The notes below the pieces were generated by a model. That model had not been told where the DNA came from. It saw only the letters and a list, made by a program, of their open reading frames with translations, and made no database searches. Both the position numbers and the translations under genes were made by a program. Shown here one piece after another: positions 12,070 through 23,900 of a stretch of DNA of 64,000 nucleotides (its first letter is position 1; the number at the start of each line of letters is the position of its first letter). Origin of the DNA: Sitta carolinensis (lineage: Eukaryota > Chordata > Aves > Passeriformes > Sittidae); NCBI GenBank assembly GCA_032173965.1, contig JAVUNC010000004.1:26389001-26453000 (forward strand), read 5' to 3'.

Positions 12070-12720
12070 GAGCAAGGAGAGTTTCACTGGGCTGTTTGCA
12101 GACCCTTCCAGCCCAACAGCTTACTTCCAATGGATGTCCATGTCCCAGGTTTACGCAAACAGCATGCAAGAAGCAGTGCATCCCCTGGGACAGCTTGTCA
12201 GCTTCCTCCACACAAACTGCCATGGCTTCCTCAGCCAGGGTGTGCTCGTGGCTCACCACACTGGGCACCCAGCCCTGCTACCACCTGCTGTGAGCCCGGC
12301 TGGCAGGAGCCGGTGCCCTGCCCCTGCACTGACCACACCGATGGCTGTGCCCCTGGCTGCCACGCACTGCACAGTTCCCTCCACTCCTCATGCTGCATGT
12401 GGTGAGGTCTCTGTGTGCTCTGGCAGCAGCTCTGTGTTGTCTGGTGAGGGAGTTGTAGGGATGGACGAGGCAGCTGCCCCCATTGGATAGATTTTGCGTA
12501 AACATGTGCAGAGAAGAAGCCGAGCCAGACATGGAAAGGGAGTAGGCTTGGCCAGAGGCGACATCCCTGCAGTAGGGATGGGTGGGCTGTTGAGACAGGA
12601 GAGGATGGAAACTTGTGATGGACCAGCAGACATGCAGCTGCTCAGGGCATTACTGAAGGCAAACAAGGTTCTTCAGGAGACCCTCAGAGCCAACTCAGCC
12701 CAGAGCTGGTATCTGAAAAT
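12070..12720. other. GC-rich block abutting an LTR-like element
   Basis: About 650 bp is clearly richer in G+C than its surroundings and open in several frames on both strands, as expected of GC-rich sequence. No frame shows a known domain. An 11-bp inverted repeat (GTTTACGCAAA near 12150 and its complement near 12495) brackets part of it. It directly abuts the LTR-like repeat at 12722. It might be unrecognised element sequence or an old gene fragment. Confidence 0.4.
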
Positions 12721-12721
12721 G

Positions 12722-13301
12722 TCAGGTTTTATAAATATAAAAATATAAAAAACGGTTTTTTCTCTGTTGTGTTTCTGGGACTTTCTTGGACTTGGCTTTC
12801 ACCTGACTTAACTTGTCTCTGTCTCTGTGAAGGCTTTCTGTTTTCCCTCAGCCCAGCATCTGAAGAAGAGGTTGAGATCATTTGTTCTCTTGTTCAGGGA
12901 TTTGTTTATTCTTTGTCATCTCATATATTGACTCTGGCCTGCCAAATTCTTTCTTGATTGTGTCAGACTCTGCCTTTTGGGACAGTGCTATCTTCTATAC
13001 TAAAAATTATGTATGCTTTATTTACAACAATTCTCCAATACCTATTAACTACATTGTACAGTGTACTTTTGTTCTAGACCAAACAAAGTGTGCCAAACCA
13101 CCGCAGAAGATGGAGAACAAGAGACAAAGAAGAAGTAGATGGACACACCCCATTTCCTCCATCTTTGTCCCCTGATCCTACATTCTAAAAATCAAAAAAA
13201 TCTACTTTTTCACCCTGTGACGTGCTAATTATCATTCTATCTAAATTCCTGTAACATATAAATTTCCCCAGGACAGTCAGAAGGATATCCTGGTTTCCAC
13301 A
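12722..13301 (-). mobile_element. LTR-like interspersed repeat, copy 1
   Basis: This segment is the reverse complement of 37464-38070 over nearly its whole length, at roughly 80-85% identity judged by eye. On the minus strand it begins TGTGGAAACCAGGATATCC. About 280 bp in it has an AAATAAAGC polyadenylation-like signal, and it ends near an AAAACCT motif. The TG start, length near 0.6 kb and internal AATAAA suggest a solo LTR of an endogenous retrovirus. I could not find a matching CA end, a primer-binding site or a clear target duplication, so another repeat class remains possible. Confidence 0.7.
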
Positions 13302-16300
13302 TGCAGAAGGGGGTAAAGACAAGTGAGACCACTGCTGAAGCCTCCCTTCTGTGAGGTATGAAGGCACCAATCCATTAGTTGTGCCAGTCTAGAGGAGATT
13401 GCCGGCTTGAAATATTACAGCAATATGAAATATGTGTGGGGAAAGGGGCAGGTCAGGTCTTGCCCTGACAAGGTGGTGCCCTGCTCCACACACTTCACCC
13501 CCAGGGGCTCTATCCCAGCCCTGCATGTGGGAGGCAATTTTCCTCACCCGACCCTGGAGCACCTAACCCAGATCCTGAGTGGCCAAATGACCAGAAGTTC
13601 CACCTAAGGAAAGGGGAAAAGCTAATGTGTGTGTAAGCCGGAGCACAAGGCATGCATATGTCTTTACCCTATATTTTCTTGGAATTTCTTCCAGGTGAAC
13701 CAGAAGTGGTAGCTATATTTTTTTTTTTATTTTTATATTTCTTCTCTCTTTCTTCTAATTCCTTCTCCTATAATTTGAGTAACTTAAAGTCAGATGGGTT
13801 GGAGTTTGCTAAGTGGAATGGGCTTAGAGTTTGCTAAATTAATGCTTATTGAAATGCTTGTTGATTTAATGTTGCTCTAACATTAAAAAGTTCCCAGATT
13901 TTCTGAAGTTTGACACTAAAGATTTTCTTGGTTTGCCCTCTTGAGAATATCTTGTCAGTGTTTCTCCCTTGCATCTAACACAAGTTGCAAAAAATTATGT
14001 TAAATACTTTTAAAAGACTCACTGAGCAAGCTCTGGGGCCTTACACCAATCCAGCCTATGTCCTCAGAGGCTTGTCTGTCAGCTTGGCTGGCTGTCAGTG
14101 CAAGGATCTGGGATTCTACACAGGGACCAGCAGGCTTGCCCAGCTCACAGATGGTTAACCCTTGCTACTCTTCCCTATGGGCACCACCAACACTGCAAGG
14201 GCAGCCCAATGCACCAAGAGTGACTGCAGAGTTCTTGATGTGGGAGGAAGGCATGGGGGGCCTTCAGTCCTACTGTCGAGCAGCAGCTCTTACAAGGACG
14301 TTTTTGAGCCTCCAGTCAGGCTCTTTGTAGAGACATCAATGACAGAGGGATAAGAGAAAATATTCTTAAATTGAAACAGGTAACTTACCACAGTAGAAAC
14401 ATATTTGCTGTCCTACCTAAAAAGACTTCATCTCCCTATATTGTTTTTGAAATTTCACAGAATATAAAAGCAGGGTTGATAGAAAATATTAGTCATATGA
14501 TGCTTTTTTTTTGTTACCACTTTTAGAAATTTGTTTCAGGTGGCCTATGCATGTAGGAGTGGGGTTTGAGTTTTTCACTCTCAATGTGCTGAAAGTACCT
14601 CAGCTTTCATTTTCCTTACACTTGTTTTCTCTCAAAAAATCAAATTTCATTGAAGCATCATATTTAATGAGTCACTTTAGTCACTCTCTTTTGTATTCTA
14701 AAAGAAGGTCAACCTTTCCAGCAAGTCCTGAAAAACTGCCACAGCAAAATAATCCATTAATTTTACTCTTTACTCCCTTAAATACAATAATCTACTTCAT
14801 ATTTGCAACCACCATTTAAAAGGCTTTAGTTTATTTTCAAATGAGTATTATCTACTTCCATACATTTCATTTAGTCTTTTCAGCTGAAACACCTTAAAGG
14901 CAGAGCAGAACAATGTTCTCCAACCATTATTTCTATTTACAGTTGCAAAGCTATTTCACTGCGATGTGCTTCACCTTTGGTTCCACATAACAAACCCACA
15001 ATTACAGTGAATCCATGTTTTATGCTGTCACAGAAGTCTGTGCTGCATGACTAGCAGGGAATTATAGTTATGTTTTTCTCTCAAAGTTGAAATGTTCTCT
15101 AATATGGCGTGTTAGACAACAATAAAATGTGGTTAACATCCAGAACGGTTGGCAGTGCAGCTCAGAAGTAGCTTTCAAGCAAAGAAAAACAAGTTATGAA
15201 TAAAAGCCATTTACTGTTGCTTTTTTCATGCTTACACAGAGTCAGAGATTTGAGCAGCCTGCAAAATTCTTCTGAAAGAAAAACATGACTTTTATAGCTC
15301 CTATTACTCCACAAGATCTTCACTTCTAGCCTAAACATACACATGCACACATGCTAAAATACATACATAGAATTCAAGGACCCTAAAGTTATGGAACATC
15401 AGACTCTAAATCCCAGGAAGCTCCTTCTGTTTTTCTGAAGTTGTTACACATCTTTCCTTTCCTTACAAATGCTTCAGTCATGTCTGTTGATCCAAGCTTT
15501 GATTCTTAACTCCTTTGTGTTCAACAGCCATTCTGCAATGCCTTTGAGTGAGTAGATTTGAAGGTACTAATCTTTCCTACTCACTCCATGAAGGGGACAG
15601 TAGGCTGCATTTTCTATTATTTCTCAGGTTTTCCCTCAATCTGTTCAAGATTTACAGTTAGAAACAACAAGAAAATTATACATATAATATTTTCTTACAT
15701 AATGAATTTTTCAGATTTTTTCTAAACTAAAAATGCTAACTGCAAAGAATGGAAAATATCCTCCTTGAACTCAGGGAAAAGGGGAGCAGAGCCTTCTAGC
15801 AATAACCCATTTAAATTATAGGAGGCACGTGGAATGCAATTAGTGCAGGAAATTGTTTTATTATGGTCAGAAAATTATTAACAGTTTCTAAAACAGGATT
15901 CTGTTTCCTGCTGAAGTGTAGATTTAAAATTCAAATCTACTGCCTATGTCTATTAATTGCAGTAACAGCTTAGTGAGATTAACTGATACTTGCTTGACTG
16001 CTGCCTGCCAGTCCCAGAAGGGATTTTTTGCCATGTGGACTTGTTCATCAACACAGAGATAATGGAAAGCGGTGAAACATTCATGACAGTCAGAAGTGAA
16101 TAGAAGAGATTCTCTCACTGAAGGCATAAAACATATATATGTATGTGTGTGTGTATATATATATGCAAGAATTAGGAAAAACAGCAGTGTGTGGTTCTGC
16201 TTCAGCTAAAGACTGTGGGTTTTTTTCATTTTTAAATGTACTCTAAGAGACACAGAGAAGACCAAGTAGTATTAGAGCAGATATCAGGAGCATCTCTAAC

Positions 16301-18739
16301 CTTGGGGATAATTTGGCTTGCTCTCAGTACAACGTCACAAGCCTTGCTAAAACCTTTCTTCCCTGCTGCCCTTTCTTACAAAGCCCTGGCAGTTGGCACA
16401 CAGCCAGCACCAAGCCCAGTGCCACTGCTTACATGTTGATAACCCCCATGGCTAGAAAGCATTAGAGCCACCACTGGGAGAAAAGCATTCTATCCAAAGG
16501 AAAACAAGTTTTTTGCCCTTTACTCATAAACCAACATACTGTTTTTTAGTCTCTTGCAAGTAGACTTTGAACAAACAGAACTGAACTATTTTTAGCATAT
16601 AATAACTGTTTTAAAGATTACAACTATTATTAAATATCTATATTTAATATATATTATGCTATTAATATATTATACTATTAAACTATTACTATTAATGGTC
16701 AAAGAAAGAAAAGTTCATAATATGAATTTAATATATCCTGTATAATACTATAGGCTATTCCAAAGGGAGTTATCTTCCCATCATTCAGAATAAAAACAAT
16801 TGATGTAAATAGCAAGAGAATCAAGATCTTGCAATGTATTGCGAGAGCTACACACTCAAAACAGAAATGTTTAAGCCTAAAACAGACACACACAAAGAAA
16901 ATCAGCAATTATCCCTTAGTCCCAATACCAGTAATCACTCCTTACCCTTAATACATAATATAAGAATGATTATTCTCTGACTAGAAAGCAAACAAAAAAC
17001 CCATTGTGAAATTCTGAAAAAGACCATATTTTTATCTGGCCAAATCCACTGGTAGAAGGGGTGGATTTTTTTGTAATTTTATTCATGGTATTCTGTTTTT
17101 TTTCATTGGAGTTATAAAAATCACCATTAGGAAGGTGCATGGACTATCCAGCCACGGGTATTGCTTTAAAGTGACACGTACAATAATGCTGTCTATTCTG
17201 TGCATTTAATTGAGGATGTATGCATGGTTCCTAGCAGGAGTATAATGGAACTCTCTGTGAATAATTTGTTCTTGTTCCAGATCTAAATATTCAGATATCC
17301 AGCATTTTGATTTATCAATTCAGTTGGAATTTGCTTAAGATTATGCAGCTAAGGAAGAAGTGAAATTCAGGTGATTTGCTGACAATTATTTTTGGGAGTG
17401 TGCTTCTTCCCATTGAATGTTACTATATAAATTCTTGTGCAGGCCTTAGACTCAAGTTATGCTTATCATGAAAAGCACCTCTGTCAGTCACTGATGAAAT
17501 ACTGTAGCAAGATGGCAATGCAAGGCTTGTGAACTAGCCTATGCCTGTTTCTCATAATTTATAATAATTACTTTTACCTATTAATTGTGCATGTGCCCCA
17601 CTAAATTGACAGCTAAGTTTTATCTGCTCTGCATTTCTAAGTAAGTATTGTTGTATTTACCACAGTTGTGATTTTGATTAAGCTCATAACTGCCTAGTGA
17701 GTTTTAGTTAAATCAGTCAAGTGCATGTTTCTGTCTTCAGTACACATTGCTTTGGTCACATCTATGTATGAAATCTCTCAGGATGATGGCACATGAGCAG
17801 ACTAATATCAGTGCAGAGTCTGGCTTCATCATGGACACATGAAGCCTGAAAACACTGCTAACTGAAGTTGTACCTTCAGATATGAACAGTATTCACAGTA
17901 TTACCATACCAAGCTGTCTTTTACAAATTGTGATGACACTCATGACCCTGACAGCAAAGCCATGGTGCTCTGAAGTAAGACTTCATTCCCTCCTTCTGGT
18001 GAAGTTGTTACTCTTTTGACTAATATCTTACATGTAGTTCTGTGTTCGGTATTTCTGTATTCCCCTGCTTTTCTGTCCCCCAATTAGACAGTGCAAATAT
18101 GCAGCTGTCCTATGAAAGAAATACTAAAGCCTTAGTTAAGAGTTTGGTGAGTATTATTTCTGCTTCCTTCATCTTAAATCATGTGTTAGAAGCCTGCAGG
18201 CTTCTAATTCATTCTTTTTTTAAGCATTTTCTAATGCATGTTTTTTCTAATGCACTGTTTTCTTACTTGTTTTAATGAAGACCTGCATGTGCACAAAGCA
18301 TCAACAAGAATACACTCAGTGAATGTTAAAAACACAAATCATTGACTGTATAAACTTCTTCAGTGATGTCCAATAGTAAAAGCAAAAGATAGATGCATAT
18401 GACATGGCACTTTCTATTTCTCTTTCTGAATCCCAGTGGTCTAGGATCTGTAATGTGTATGAGAACTATGGAAACAAATGTTGCCATAAATATTAAAGAA
18501 TGCACGTAAGGAGTGAATCATTAATAGCACACCACATCAACATTCGAACCCATAAAATGTTTGAATTCCAACAAAGTGAATGTTTTGAAGATCACACAAA
18601 AAAACTTTGATTAAAAACAGGATCAGAAAATTCAGTAGATATCATTATGATATGTAACATTGTAGAAAAAATAACGAATTCAAAACTTCAAATAGATGGT
18701 TCATAAATTATAGATATAATATATAATAATGGCTGCTTA
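13302..18739. other. AT-rich non-coding sequence with minor simple repeats
   Basis: Contains moderately GC-rich patches at 13430-13640 and 14030-14330 without recognisable coding. A mixed TA/TG microsatellite lies at about 16131-16165 and a TA-rich low-complexity stretch at 16620-16700. 17200-17750 looks like unique sequence with repeated TTAATT cores. No exon found. Confidence 0.45.
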
Positions 18740-18779
18740 CCCCCCCCCCCTTCCTCCAACTCCCCCCATCCCCCCCTCC
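18740..18779. repeat. C-rich tract with G-quadruplex potential on minus strand
   Basis: A run of 11 C is followed by short spacers and two further runs of six or more C. The minus strand therefore has three long G runs able to supply four G-tracts with short loops. Confidence 0.8.
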
Positions 18780-20550
18780 AATTTTGTATGTGATTTAGTC
18801 CCTAGCATGTTGATACACATGCAAAATTCTTATTTGGTGTCCTTTTAATATGAGAACTGACAATTCAAAGGATGGGAAAGGCTTAGAATAATAGTGCTGC
18901 TTAGGTAATTTATTTCAAGATATGCATGTGAAGTAATTTATATGCTGAAAAATTCAACCTTACATTTGGTGTCCTAATGTAAGCACTGTAGAATAATTTC
19001 CCCTGTATATAAGAACTTATTGTGCAAAAAAAGGCCGTCTCACAAATTTTCTCTAATACAGATTCTGTTTGAATCATAAACAGAAAATTAAAGTGTGCAG
19101 ATATTGGACATCTTCCAAAATAACTACATGTATGAAATTTGTTGGTGGTAATAAAAGAACCAGTAGCTTCTTGCTGCTTCAGGCAAGTACATGGGTTTGT
19201 ATAGCGCTTGACTAGTATCTTTGGTTAAATGACTGAGATAGAGGCTTTCTAAATGAGAATCTGTGGAAAGATCCCCACTTTTGATCAAGTTAAACATAGA
19301 ACTAACTGCAAACTTAACTGAGGGGACATGGCTGAAAGGTAGACCTAAAAATGCTGCCTAGACAGCAATCAGGGCTACAAAACAAATAAGTTACCCATAT
19401 ACCTATATCTGTGATAGAAAAAAAAGAGTAAATAGGTAAAGATGTCTGTTATCAAGATGACACAGACAATTAAGGTGGCAAAACCAAGACTTTTTGGTTC
19501 TGAAGAAGCCATGCAAAATACATAATATTCAACTGTGTTAAGAAGGCATATACTATACATGAAGTTTTCCTGTGTTGTCAAATATTAAAATGACAACATC
19601 AAAAGCTGGAAACGCTGATCAAATTTAGAATATATTCAAAGACACATATGGAGCAAAGAAAATGGTGGTAGAAGATAAAAGGCTCTGGGGTGTACTCTAG
19701 TTGACAAACTAGGAATATACTGTGATTCAGATAAGCAAGTAGCAATAAAGGAAACACAGCAAAGGATCCTAGATAGATCTAGAAAGAGAGCAGAGGGAAG
19801 AAATCAGGAATGAACAGTAATGGAATCAGTCACTAAGATGAGTGGGATGTAAGTGTTAAGAGCTTCAGAATAAAGAGGAATATGGATGGCATTTCCGAAA
19901 CTGTGAAAACAAAAAGGCAGGATAGGGTGTGATCAGAACTCAGGTGGAAGCACATTCAAAGTGTTTGTACTGTCTATCTGCAACAACAGAAGAATTAATT
20001 CAGTATGCAGAAGTCTGTGTCAGTTTTATGTTTGTACTTGCACTGAAGTAAGATGAGGCAAGTACAGGTAGATTTAAATTTCATGTAACACATACAAAAC
20101 AACAGTAGCTCTTGTGCTGATGATGTGGTGTTGGCTCTTCCACAATGAAGAGGAAACCAAACGGATCTCTAGAAATTCTGAGAGATAAATGACAAGCCAA
20201 GTATTTAAAAGAATCTTTGTCTGCAAAGGGACCTAAATTTTCCAAATAATCTGCCCAGTACTATTGTTCAGATGGATTTATTAATATATTTTATTCAGAT
20301 TTAATTCAGTAATAGCCAGAATAGAAATTGCCATAGTAATATTTATAGTTAATTCTGCTTGGTCTAGAATTGCTTACTTTGAGTGCAACTGGTGCATCTT
20401 AGAATCAAGATGGGATTAAGAAGATGAATAAAGACAGTATCTGCATTTGATACTGTTTATCGCCAAGGTAAAAATTAAAAGAAAACTCAATTTCTATTTT
20501 GCAGTAAATATGGTTACTTTTAGGTCCATAACAGAAACAAACCCAAAGCT
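18780..20550. other. Non-coding sequence, no identifiable element
   Basis: AT-rich. A purine-rich stretch at 19620-19950 has no repeat family that I recognise. No exon seen. Confidence 0.4.
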
Positions 20551-20935
20551 TTCACAGAATCACAGGATGGGTTGAGCTGAAGAGACTACAGTGGATCATC
20601 TGGTCCAACCTCCTTGCTTAAGCAGGGTTATCCTAGAGCACATGGCATTAGATTGTGTCCAGATGGTTCTTGAATATCTCCAGTGATGGAGAAAGAAGTT
20701 ATTCCTCATATTCAGGTGGAACGTCCTGTGCATACCGTTTCTGCTCACTGCCCTTTCTATTGCTTGGCACCACTGAGAAAAGCCTGGAAACATCCTTTCA
20801 GATTCTTTTAGACTTTAATGAAGTCCACTCTCAGTTGTCTCTTCTCAAGGTAGAACAGGCCCAACTTCCTCAGTGTTTACTCATAAGACACATGCCCCAG
20901 CCCCCTATTCATCCTCCTAGCCTCTGTTTTGTTTC
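20551..20935 (-). repeat. CR1 LINE 3' fragment
   Basis: Begins TTCACAGAATCACAGGATGG, the reverse complement of the CR1 3' end. It continues with GGTCCAACCTCC, CAGGGTTATCCTAGAGCA and CAGATGGTTCTTGAATATCTCC. On the minus strand, 20793 leftwards, a short frame reads FHLNMRNNFF, matching the conserved C-terminal part of CR1 ORF2. It is 5'-truncated within ORF2 and fairly diverged. Confidence 0.93.
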
Positions 20936-23900
20936 ATATTTCAGCTCTTACCATAAGCAAAACGTCTTCTTTATATAAACAGTATATTTTTACATATTAG
21001 AAGTCTACAGTCTTGCTGTAGATGATGTGATATATATCATTCATTTCTGCTGAGTATTCTACCCAGGAGATGCAACTTCAAATTCTCCACTAAGTTTTCC
21101 CATACATATTTCATTACAAAACACAAACTGATTTAAAATATGACAAAGCACCTGTTTCTCTGCTTATATTTAGCTCTGACTTTTACCAGAAGTATAGCAA
21201 TACTCTGCTGATGTCCTCAATAGTCAGAATCATTCTCCCTCTGTTCTAGTATGTGGATTTAGACAACATTGTCATCCTGTTCAGTCAATGGAGAGAATTC
21301 CCATTTCACTCAAACCCAAGAAAACTTTCTAAAGTAAGAGAAAGAAAATTTTCTAAAAGAACAGAAAGAAAACTGTGAAGTTGCCACTATTAAAATATTC
21401 AAGATCACTATCTTATCTTGGTCACGTGGGAATGACCTTTGTCTATATGGAAATTGTCTCACCCCAGCAGAGAGAAGAAATTTTTGTTTAGTTCTATAAA
21501 TCTCTGTGCCTGCAATAGCAACACCACTAAAACTGTGGTCTGCTTTAGGAAGGTCCCCTTACTGTTGCGAGTTTGAAAGGACCAGATCTCTATAACTTCA
21601 GGTCATGGAATTCCTAATATGCCTTCATCCATTAAAGATTAAAAAATTAGATAACAATAAGCTCGTTACAGAAGAATCACTGTTTAAAATGTGTGTTTCA
21701 TAACTTTCATATAATTTTCTGGTGATGACTGTTTATACTGTTGAAATTATAAAAAGTAGAAGTAAATCTAGTATTTTTTTACATCTTGTGCATAACACTA
21801 AAACCTGTCTGTATATTTATCTTCTAACAAATAAAAATCTTTGTAAATGAGGTGAATGTAAAACCAACTAATTTGCTTTAGACATCTCCACTATCCATCA
21901 AATGTCAACAATCAAGAAACAAATATTCGAGGAAGGACCGAGGTACAAAATTACAATTTGTATAGGAACTGGAAATAATCTAATTTCACAGTCAGGAATT
22001 TGCAAAATTCTTAGCTGCTGCTTTTCTGCTGTTTGGTCTTCTGCATAATCTGGCAATAGGCCAAGTAATTCCATCTAAATGCATTTGTTAACTATCTCAG
22101 AAATTTAGAATTCACCTCCGGTAAGCTCATTGTTTACATGGTCTATATAAAATACAATTTAAGAGAAACAATATCGTCCCCAATGCCTCAAACTAAAGAT
22201 TAATGAGGGAAACCAAACTACAAATACTGACTAGTGCTTAAATATCACATAGCAACAATCACTGAGAATTTCTTGGCAGACACTGAATTCTGTTTTGATT
22301 AAAAAATGTAAAACCTGAAAAAATAGATTATTTGGGAGCTAGAACACCCTATATTTAATTTCTTTTGAAAATTAGATGGGAATTGACAGCAGTTATTGAT
22401 AACCATAGAAAAGTCCCTTAGTTGCACCAAATAAAATTTGGAAAAAAATGATGATTTTAATTTTGGATACAATGACTTTCATTTACCCAACTGTGTTTAA
22501 ATTTTTCTTCAAAGTTTTAGATTAATTAGAAATGTTAAACACATTAAATGCAGACAATTGAAATAATTTCAGACACAGAAAATATGAAAAATTAAGAATA
22601 GCTGCATCTGAGAGCTATTTGTATGACAGATACGATTTTCACCAAAATATTTATGTGAAAATCACTTGATAAAGATAAGCACTATAGCATTTGTTCATAT
22701 ATGCCAAAAGTAACAAACTAGTTGCTATACATTTTATAACAGGAGCATGTGCTGCACACTTTGGAGGGGAACAGATATTAATTAAAACCAGAAAGACCCT
22801 GGAATACAAAAGCTTTGTCCTGAAAAGTGATATTAGCTGAGCACAAAGAAATTTAGAGTGCAAACTACTGTATGCTTGTACACAATGCTTGTATGACTTA
22901 GGATGACTTTACAGTGTTAGAGAAATAATGATTCTAACTGGTGATGCCATTCATTGTGTCTTCATTAATTGCTGGTAAAGTTCCTTTGTTTCTTTCTTTT
23001 TATAGGATGTGAAGTTTATAGACAATTTGGTTACCTTAAAATTTCAAGATAGCTAATAATGACTATGGTGAATTTGTTTATATCTAATACTATAAATAAA
23101 TATTGGAGAAATATTTTTAAAAATCTGGAAACATATTGAAATACTCTCCCACAATTATAAAGAAAAATTTAACATCTAGCTTGTGTCTTTTATAGCCCAG
23201 TCATAAATTATTATTTTAAAATGTAATACCTTTAAATTATTTGATGCTTTCTGAATCAAAACATAAAAAAAATTATCTTATGTCTTTCAAATTCAATGTT
23301 TTACTTGAAATAAAATCTCAGTACTACCAAATGCTGGTACTAAAATCTTCATTCTCATGAAGAAAACTTCATGGCTTATGTTTTTATGAGGTTCATATGA
23401 AACTTCTCTTTCAGCATAGTTTCAAATTTTATCAACTTTCTATATTATAATTTGTCTGTTGTAAAGGTCTAATGAAGATCAGCTTCTCACTCTACAGGAA
23501 ACGTGTTAGCACACTTAGTTTTTTCTGAGGACTTAAAATTGCCTCTCTTATTTAAAGTACAAAGTAGGATTCTCATCCCTAAGGAGCACAGTGATAAGCC
23601 CTGTGCAGGAATTAAAAGTATTTCCTTCTCTTTTATGTAGCAGGCATATTGAATACTTGACAATTCACACACATTTACATGCAAGATAGACGCATACATA
23701 TTACAAAACCCTTCTGCCTGGAGAAGTTTAACCTGCAGCTCTCATCTTCCTCAAGCATATCTTGGATCACATACACGTCTTAATAAGGCCATTCTGCAGA
23801 AGGGAATGTAAAATCCACTGGAACAGAGAAAAGGAGGGAGATGCGCAAGACATTTCAGTATGGCCTAGTGAATAAGGCTGTCACCTGGCTAGAAACCTCA

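Noticed and set aside
12130..12666. Overlapping open frames in the GC-rich block
   Set aside because: Open in several phases on both strands, as composition predicts; no domain, no splice context.
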